Below, piece by piece: positions 14,967 through 19,867 of a DNA stretch of 19,867 bases (position 1 is the first letter of the stretch; each line of letters starts with the position of its first letter). Made by a program: the position numbers and the translations under genes. Source of the DNA: an uncultured Oscillibacter sp. (lineage in GTDB: Bacteria; Bacillota; Clostridia; Oscillospirales; Oscillospiraceae). The notes below the pieces were generated by a model. It had not been told where the DNA came from, did no database searches, and worked only from the letters and a program-made list of their open reading frames with translations. Location of the stretch: assembly GCA_910587875.1 (NCBI GenBank), contig CAJUOD010000028.1:8179-28045 (forward strand), in the 5' to 3' direction.

Positions 14967-15932
14967 GTGAGGGAGCTGCGGGAAAAACTGCACAGCCAAA
15001 GCGGGGCGTCCATCCTCCTGGCGCTGCTGTTCCTCCTGGTCTGCATGATGACGGCGGCCTCCGTCCTGACGGCGGCCTCCTCCAACGCGGGCAAGATCCA
15101 GAGCAACTACGAGGAGCAGCAGCGGTACCTGGCCCTGTCCTCCGCCCTCCGGCTGGTGGCAAGCCAGCTGGAGCAGGCGGAGTACCGGGGACGGTATACC
15201 GTCGACAAATGGACGGAGATTGAGACCTTAATAGGAGAAGACGGCCAGCCGTTAAAAGACGAGAACGGCAATGATATTAAAGAGGAGAAGCCCTATTACA
15301 AGATCGTGCAAAGGAAGGGCCTCTTTACCTGCGGCCAGCTGGCGCGCCTGAAGATGAACGCGGACGGGAGCGTGTACCTGGATGGAAATGAAAACCCGGT
15401 AGAGGAGGGAGAGACGGTCCTGACCTTCCGAAAGGAGATGGACGGCCTTTTCGCCAGGTCGTTCAGCGGCACGGGCTATGACTCCCTGGCTGAAATTGAC
15501 GGGGAAGCGGTTGCCGAACTCCCCACGAATCCGCCGGACCTTTCGGAGGTGGATCATACCACCCGGGTCCTGACCGTCACGGTGGAGGGAGACGGGGAGA
15601 TCGGCAAAAGGTTCGGCTCCGTCAAGGTGACGGTGGACATGGACCAGAGCCGCCGCATCCGTCTGAAAGCGGAGCTGGAGGCCGGGTCCGCCGGCACGCT
15701 GAGAACGTACACCATGGAGGCGGAGCTGGCCCCCAAGGGCAATATGCCCGCGATCGAGTACCCAGAGGAGAACCGGCTCCCGAAGGACGGCCGGGAGGGG
15801 AACTTCAAAGATGATAACCTGCCTCCCGAGGACCCCAAGCCGGCCATGGAGACCACCAAGACGGCTGTGGGCTGGAAGCTGGACTGGATCAGCCGGGAAG
15901 TGAAGGAAGAGAAGAAGGGAGCGGGCGGATGA
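14967..15932 (+). CDS. PilX/GspK-like minor pilin without Glu5
   Basis: A 321-residue protein. Its N-terminus, SQSGASILLALLFLLV, resembles the PilX N-terminal region: a short basic leader, probable cleavage after Gly13, then an uninterrupted hydrophobic helix (about 14-37). Position +5 is Leu rather than the conserved Glu. In known systems GspK and related caps lack Glu5 and sit at the very tip of the pseudopilus. The remainder is a charged, soluble ectodomain without a recognised fold. The start is GTG at 14967, with AAAGGAGGG about 6-8 nt upstream and 19 nt after the giant gene stop codon. Its stop overlaps the next start (ATGA, 15929-15932). It is probably a minor or tip subunit; assignment to PilX rather than GspK is not decidable here. 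Confidence 0.75.
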   Translation: MRELREKLHSQSGASILLALLFLLVCMMTAASVLTAASSNAGKIQSNYEEQQRYLALSSALRLVASQLEQAEYRGRYTVDKWTEIETLIGEDGQPLKDENGNDIKEEKPYYKIVQRKGLFTCGQLARLKMNADGSVYLDGNENPVEEGETVLTFRKEMDGLFARSFSGTGYDSLAEIDGEAVAELPTNPPDLSEVDHTTRVLTVTVEGDGEIGKRFGSVKVTVDMDQSRRIRLKAELEAGSAGTLRTYTMEAELAPKGNMPAIEYPEENRLPKDGREGNFKDDNLPPEDPKPAMETTKTAVGWKLDWISREVKEEKKGAGG

Positions 15933-16342
15933 GAGAGAAGCTGAGAGACGCCCGGGGCGAGACCCTGGTGGAGGTTCTGGCCTCCGTGGTGGTCTGCACG
16001 CTGTCCGTCATGCTGCTTCTGGGGGCCGTGTCGGCCTCCGCCAACATTGACCTCCGGGCCCAGGAGGCGGACAGGGCATACTACGCCGCCCTGTCCAAGG
16101 CTGAGCGGCAGAAGAGGAGCGACGACGAAGACGCGTCGGATGAATGCCCCCGGCCCGGCGTAACCATCGCCGTCGAAAGCAAGTACAAGTCGGGGGCCCC
16201 CATCGGAAAGACCAGCATTGAGCAGGGGGAGGAGACCAAGCTCTATTTCTACGGAGCCGACCGGAACGGCGACGACCGGCTGCTGTCCTACGCCATAGAC
16301 TCGATCGAGCCCGATCCCGATGAGACGGGAGGCGGCGGATGA
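15929..16342 (+). CDS. Minor type IV pilin (GspI/PilV-like)
   Basis: A 137-residue prepilin. The leader ends ARG at residue 10 and is followed by ETLVEVLASVVV, so the mature protein would start with Glu instead of Phe and keep the conserved Glu at +5. A hydrophobic helix covers about residues 12-34. The ectodomain is small and highly charged, with a Gly-rich end (DETGGGG). GGGAG lies upstream of the ATG, which overlaps the preceding stop by ATGA. Such short subunits with a non-Phe first residue are usually minor pilins of a priming complex. The exact class is inferred from size and gene order, not from a diagnostic motif. Confidence 0.8.
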   Translation: MREKLRDARGETLVEVLASVVVCTLSVMLLLGAVSASANIDLRAQEADRAYYAALSKAERQKRSDDEDASDECPRPGVTIAVESKYKSGAPIGKTSIEQGEETKLYFYGADRNGDDRLLSYAIDSIEPDPDETGGGG

Positions 16343-16881
16343 AAAAGAAGCTGAACAGCTGCGCCGGGTTTTCCCTGGTGGAGATGCTCTGCGCCGTGGC
16401 CGTCCTCATGCTGCTGACCATGATGGTGAACACGGGGCTCAGCGTGGCTATGAAAACCTATTACGCCCTCACGGCGGAGGCGGAGACCCAGCTGCTGCTG
16501 AACTCCCTGACCAACGCCATCGCCGGGGAGCTGCGCTACGCCCACGAGACCAAAACCGCCGGGAGCAGCGGCGCGCTGGAGTCCTACAACGGCGGCCGTG
16601 CGCTCACCCTGAAGGACGGGCAGGTCTACGTGGACGACAAGGAGCTGCTGCCCAAGGAAAAGGACGGCAAGTGGGGCGGCGCTTATAAAAACGGAGAGTA
16701 TCAGGTCAAGTCCATGACCATTACTCCCACGATAGAAACAGATGACGAGAACAACCCTACCGGATGTTATTTTACGCTTAATCTGGAGGTTGTCTGCAAA
16801 AACACCGGCGCCAGCGCGGAGGCGAAAGACGTGGTCATCCGCTGCCTGAATCCGCCGAAGAAGGAGGGGACATCGCCATGA
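16339..16881 (+). CDS. Minor type IV pilin (GspJ/PilW-like)
   Basis: A 180-residue prepilin with leader MKKKLNSCAG, cleavage after Gly10 and the canonical FSLVEMLCAVAVLMLL helix (Phe+1, Glu+5). The ectodomain contains a run of polar beta-strand-like segments (ALTLKDGQVYVDDKELL, then YFTLNLEVVCKN). ATG overlaps the previous stop (ATGA, 16339-16342) and the gene's stop overlaps the pilB start (16878-16881). It is translated in a coupled series with the two preceding pilin-like genes. Size and gene order fit a GspJ-like minor subunit, but the major pilin cannot be excluded, since no other small Phe+1 pilin is visible in the window. Confidence 0.82.
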   Translation: MKKKLNSCAGFSLVEMLCAVAVLMLLTMMVNTGLSVAMKTYYALTAEAETQLLLNSLTNAIAGELRYAHETKTAGSSGALESYNGGRALTLKDGQVYVDDKELLPKEKDGKWGGAYKNGEYQVKSMTITPTIETDDENNPTGCYFTLNLEVVCKNTGASAEAKDVVIRCLNPPKKEGTSP

Positions 16882-18578
16882 AATACGTGAAGCTCGGCGA
16901 CCTGCTGGTCAAAAGCGGGGACATCACCCAGGCCCAGCTGGAGGAGGCCCTGAGCCTCCAGGAGGGCAGCGGGGAGCGCCTGGGCGCGATTCTCCAAAAG
17001 CATGGCTTCATCACGGAGCGCCAGCTCATCGATACGCTGATGAGCCAGCTGGGCGTGGAGTTCGTGGATCTGAACACCTACGCCATCCCGCCGGATATGG
17101 CCCAGCTTCTGCCCAAGAACCTGGCGAAGAAGCACATGGTGGTCCCCGTGAAGGCCACCCGGTCCGAGATCTGGCTGGCCATGGCGGACCCGCTGAACTT
17201 CATGGCCGTGGAGGAGGTGGGGGCGGTTACCCGCCGCCGGGTGGTGCCCGTCATCGCCGCCTCCTCCGCCGTGGAGCGGGCGGTGCAGAACCTGTACAGC
17301 AACCAGGGGGCCATGCAGGCCATCGAGGACATGCAGCGGGACCTGCTGGGGAGCCAGTACGGCGCCGCCGCGGTGGCCCAGCCCCAGAGCATGACCGTGG
17401 ACGAGGACGAGGCGGACGCCGCCCCGGCCATCCGCCTGGTGAACTCCATCATCGACCGGGCCTGTACCGAGGGGGCCTCGGATATCCACATGGAGCCCGG
17501 CGAGGACAGCATGACCATCCGCATGCGCATCGACGGGGCCCTCCGGGCCATCATCCCGGTGCCCCGGGAGCTCCAGAGCTCCGTGATTTCCCGGCTGAAA
17601 ATCATGGCCCGGATGGACATCGCCCAGAAGATGATCCCCCAGGACGGGCGGGCCAATGTCACCGTCCGCCAGGAGGCCCTGGACCTTCGTATTTCCACCC
17701 TGCCCACCATCCACGGCGAGAAGGTAGTCATCCGCCTCCTGCGGAAGACCCCGGAGCTGGCTACCCTGGAGGGCATCGGCCTGGAGGGGGAGAACCGGGA
17801 GCGGTTCTGCAAGCTGGTGGACAACTCCACCGAGGGCGTCATCCTCATGGTGGGCCCCACGGGCTCCGGCAAGACCTCGACGCTGTACGCCATGATCGAC
17901 CGGCTCAAGAGCGAGGAGGTCAACCTGGTCTCCCTGGAGGACCCGGTGGAGTACAACATTGACGGCATCTGCCAGGTCCAAATCAACGACAAGACGGGCC
18001 TGACCTTCGCCAACGTCCTGCGCTCCGTGCTCCGCCAGGACCCGGACATCATCGCCGTGGGCGAGATCCGGGACGGCGAGACGGCGGAAATCGCCATGCG
18101 GGCCGCCATGACGGGCCACCTGGTGCTGTCCACGATCCATACCAACAACGCCGTCAGCTCCATCGACCGGCTGCTGGACATCGGCGTGGAGCCGTATCTG
18201 GTGGCCGGGGCGGTGAAGGGCATCGTGTCCCAGCGGCTGCTCCGCCGGGTGTGCCCCCACTGCCGGAAGCCCTACGCCCCCTCGCTGGAGGAGCAGGAGG
18301 CCCTGGGCCTGGAGCCGGGGGAGGGGAAGTACACCTTCTACAAGGGCGCGGGCTGCGGCGAGTGCTTCGGCACGGGCTACCGGGGCCGAATCGGCGCATT
18401 CGAGATTCTGCCTTTCAATCCCGCCATCCGGCGGGCCGTGCATGCCCGCTCCCTCAAGGAGCTGGAGGCCGCCATGGCGGGCACGGACTTCCACCCCATT
18501 ATGGAAAACTGCCGTGAGCTGGTCCTGAACGGCGTGACCTCCAGCGAGGAGGTCCACCGGATTCTTGGAAGCAGTTAA
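16878..18578 (+). CDS. pilB: Type IV pilus extension ATPase PilB (GspE family)
   Basis: A 566-residue hexameric ATPase that powers pilin polymerisation from the inner face of the membrane. The N-terminal 150 or so residues form a GspE/MshE-type N domain (KLGDLLVKSGDITQAQLEEA). The motor follows, with Walker A GPTGSGKTS (residues 326-334, Lys332), the Asp box around EDPVEY, Walker B at about 388-396 (DPDIIAVGE) and the His box region HLVLSTIHTNN. A four-cysteine zinc site is present (C459-x2-C462 and C493-x2-C496), characteristic of GspE/PilB and absent from PilT. Length matches the family. The ATG has AAGGAGGGG upstream and overlaps the preceding stop (ATGA). GspE of a type II secretion system is excluded in practice by the Gram-positive type context and the adjacent pilT. 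Confidence 0.95.
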   Translation: MKYVKLGDLLVKSGDITQAQLEEALSLQEGSGERLGAILQKHGFITERQLIDTLMSQLGVEFVDLNTYAIPPDMAQLLPKNLAKKHMVVPVKATRSEIWLAMADPLNFMAVEEVGAVTRRRVVPVIAASSAVERAVQNLYSNQGAMQAIEDMQRDLLGSQYGAAAVAQPQSMTVDEDEADAAPAIRLVNSIIDRACTEGASDIHMEPGEDSMTIRMRIDGALRAIIPVPRELQSSVISRLKIMARMDIAQKMIPQDGRANVTVRQEALDLRISTLPTIHGEKVVIRLLRKTPELATLEGIGLEGENRERFCKLVDNSTEGVILMVGPTGSGKTSTLYAMIDRLKSEEVNLVSLEDPVEYNIDGICQVQINDKTGLTFANVLRSVLRQDPDIIAVGEIRDGETAEIAMRAAMTGHLVLSTIHTNNAVSSIDRLLDIGVEPYLVAGAVKGIVSQRLLRRVCPHCRKPYAPSLEEQEALGLEPGEGKYTFYKGAGCGECFGTGYRGRIGAFEILPFNPAIRRAVHARSLKELEAAMAGTDFHPIMENCRELVLNGVTSSEEVHRILGSS

Positions 18579-18591
18579 GGAGGAGGGGAAT

Positions 18592-19731
18592 ATGACTGTT
18601 ACAGAATACGTAGATCACGCCCGGAAGGACGGGGCTTCCGATGTGCACCTGGTCCGGGGGCTGACGGCCCGCTACCGGGTGGACGGGTCCATCCGGGAGA
18701 TGGGGGGCGAACCCCTGACGCTGGAGGACTGCACGGAGCTGGCCCGGGAGCTGGCGGGGTCCCAGATCCGCCAGGCGGAGGCCGTGGGGGAGCTGGACCT
18801 GGCCCAGACCATCGCCGGAGTCCGCTGCCGGGTGAACCTCTTCCGCCAGCAGGAGGCCTGGTCCGCCGCCATCCGGCTTTTGAACGACCACATCCCGGAC
18901 CTCTCGGAGTTAGGACTTCCCAAGGTGGTGGGCGAGTTCCCCGGCTACAGCCAGGGGCTGGTGCTCATCACCGGGGAGACCGGGTCGGGGAAATCCACGA
19001 CCTTGGCGGCGGTGCTGAACCAAATCAACCGCAACGAGGCCAAGCACATCCTGACCCTGGAGGACCCCATTGAGTACGTGTACACCCCGGACAAATGCGT
19101 CATCAACCAGCGGGAGATCGGCCGGGACACAGGGAGCTTCGCCTCCGGCCTCCGGGCCGCCCTGCGGGAGGACCCGGACGTGATCCTTGTGGGCGAGATG
19201 CGGGACCTGGAGACCATCGAGACGGCGCTGACCGCCGCCGAGACGGGCCACCTGGTCTTCGGCACCGTCCACACCAACTCCGCCGCCGACTCCATCGACC
19301 GCATTGTGGACGTGTTCCCGGCGGAGCGGCAGCAGCAGATCCGCCTCCAGCTGTCCATGTCCCTCAAGGCCGTCCTCAGCCAGCAGCTCCTGCCCAAGGT
19401 GGGCGGGGGCCGGGTGCTGGCCTGTGAGGTGATGAAGACCGACGGGGCCATCCGCAACCTGATCCGGGAGGGCAAGACCCCCCAGATCGCCAACTCCATC
19501 CAGACCACCGGGGCTCTGGGTAATATTCTGATGGACAAGGCTCTGAACGCCCTGTTCACCGCCGGGACCATCAGCAAGGAGACCTACGAGGGGGCCCTGC
19601 GAGACCAAAGCCAGGCGGGAGTCAAGCCCGCCGGAATGCCCGGCGCGCCCGGCAAGGCCGCGCCGCTGCGGGGGGTACAATCCCCACCCGGCTTCGCCGG
19701 GAGCCCCTTTCAAAAGGGGCCTTTAGGGTAG
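18592..19731 (+). CDS. pilT: Type IV pilus retraction ATPase PilT
   Basis: A 379-residue ATPase that depolymerises the pilus. The core shows ASDVHL near the N-terminus, Walker A GETGSGKST (from residue 128, Lys134), EDPIEY, Walker B DPDVILVGEMRD, the His box HLVFGTVHTNS and the PilT signature AIRNLIREGKTPQI, which is diagnostic of retraction ATPases. ATG at 18592 is preferred to a TTG nine codons upstream, because AAGGAGGAGGGG lies just before it. The gap to pilB is 13 nt. The last roughly 18 residues (about 362-379, ending SPPGFAGSPFQKGPLG) come from a palindromic repeat element, which also supplies the TAG stop; the native end of PilT was probably shorter. The presence of pilT implies dynamic pili capable of twitching, retraction or DNA uptake. 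Confidence 0.94.
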   Translation: MTVTEYVDHARKDGASDVHLVRGLTARYRVDGSIREMGGEPLTLEDCTELARELAGSQIRQAEAVGELDLAQTIAGVRCRVNLFRQQEAWSAAIRLLNDHIPDLSELGLPKVVGEFPGYSQGLVLITGETGSGKSTTLAAVLNQINRNEAKHILTLEDPIEYVYTPDKCVINQREIGRDTGSFASGLRAALREDPDVILVGEMRDLETIETALTAAETGHLVFGTVHTNSAADSIDRIVDVFPAERQQQIRLQLSMSLKAVLSQQLLPKVGGGRVLACEVMKTDGAIRNLIREGKTPQIANSIQTTGALGNILMDKALNALFTAGTISKETYEGALRDQSQAGVKPAGMPGAPGKAAPLRGVQSPPGFAGSPFQKGPLG

Positions 19732-19793
19732 CGCGCCTAAAAAAGCCTCCTTTTGAAAGGAGGTGGCAGCCCGAAGGGCTGACGGAGGATTGT
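19677..19793. repeat. Palindromic repeat element at the pilT-pilC junction
   Basis: About 117 bp bounded by inverted ends ACAATCC (19677-19683) and GGATTGT (19787-19793). Inside are several hairpins: CCCGGCTTCGCCGGG, AGCCCCTTTCAAAAGGGGC, CCTCCTTTTGAAAGGAGG and CAGCCCGAAGGGCTG. The structure resembles REP/MITE-like interspersed elements of Clostridia. It encodes the PilT tail and stop, and its hairpins lie in the mRNA between pilT and pilC, where they could lower pilC expression. No other copy is in the window. Confidence 0.7.
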
Positions 19794-19842
19794 CCTCCGG
19801 GGTCCTTCTATCGCCAATCTTTCCAGTAGGAGGAGTCCTGCT

Positions 19843-19867
19843 ATGCCAACCTACAAATACGAGGGCG
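19843..19867 (+). CDS. pilC: PilC/GspF-family membrane platform protein, start only
   Basis: The first eight codons (MPTYKYEG) lie in the window. ATG at 19843 is preceded by AGGAGG about 9 nt upstream. An M-P-x-Y-x-Y start is usual for PilC/GspF proteins, the inner-membrane platform on which PilB and PilT act. It follows pilB and pilT in the order seen in most T4P loci. The identification rests on these few residues and the context. Confidence 0.65.

Noticed and set aside
12587..15106. Minus-strand open frame of 839 codons spanning the 3' part of the giant gene and the next gene start
   Set aside because: It crosses the end of one well-supported gene and the start of another and has no recognisable domain; this is a GC-rich shadow.
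16767..18557. Minus-strand open frame of 596 codons opposite pilB
   Set aside because: It is fully antisense to pilB, which has all its ATPase motifs in the other frame. Its His/Gly/Leu-rich composition is typical of a shadow.
16878..19731. Type II secretion system instead of type IV pilus
   Set aside because: A PilT with the AIRNLIREGK signature is present, which type II systems lack, and there is no secretin or other type II gene in view.
1..19867. CRISPR array, rRNA, insertion sequence or replication origin
   Set aside because: No regularly spaced repeats, rRNA sequence, transposase gene or DnaA-box cluster was found.

Overview
The window looks like a chromosome segment of a high-GC Clostridia/Oscillospiraceae-type gut bacterium (relatives of Flavonifractor or Lawsonibacter are my guess). 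The basis is GC-rich coding sequence with strong AGGAGG-type ribosome binding sites, an AgrC/LytTR-type two-component pair, short XRE regulators and a Gram-positive type IV pilus operon. No taxonomic marker gene is present, so the assignment is inference.

Layout. Positions 1-1680 are visibly AT-richer and hold, on the minus strand, the start of a flavodoxin/ferredoxin (EFR1-like) protein and a MATE-type efflux transporter. This block ends at a tRNA-Pro(UGG) gene (minus strand) with its own promoter and terminator. Next come an EamA-family transporter (plus) and a ferritin (minus), convergent on a shared bidirectional terminator. A minus-strand two-component system follows (LytTR response regulator, then GHKL sensor kinase). 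It is divergent from a small cysteine-rich protein of unknown function. That small gene converges, with a 3-nt gap, on an XRE-family repressor.

From 6660 to the end the window is a type IV pilus (T4P) locus. The XRE gene and the pilus operon diverge from one tightly packed control region. Two 17-bp palindromes lie there, and the first fills the spacer of two oppositely oriented, overlapping promoters. The operon starts with an 8.2-kb gene for a 2729-residue protein. This protein has a canonical type IV prepilin leader and pilin helix fused to three successive GLUG-motif/beta-helix-like modules, each ending in the same HYGDW signature, followed by a beta-rich C-terminal region and a Pro/Glu-rich tail. 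Three more pilin-like genes follow: a PilX/GspK-like one lacking Glu5, then two with Glu5. They are joined by ATGA overlaps and lead into pilB (extension ATPase), pilT (retraction ATPase) and the first codons of pilC (inner-membrane platform). A roughly 117-bp palindromic repeat element sits at the pilT-pilC junction and supplies the last PilT codons.

Working model (inference): the giant protein is a modular pilin whose adhesive or ligand-binding ectodomain is grafted on a T4P subunit. With the three small minor pilins it would form a tip or priming complex on a retractable pilus, and the divergently encoded XRE protein would switch the operon through the palindromes.
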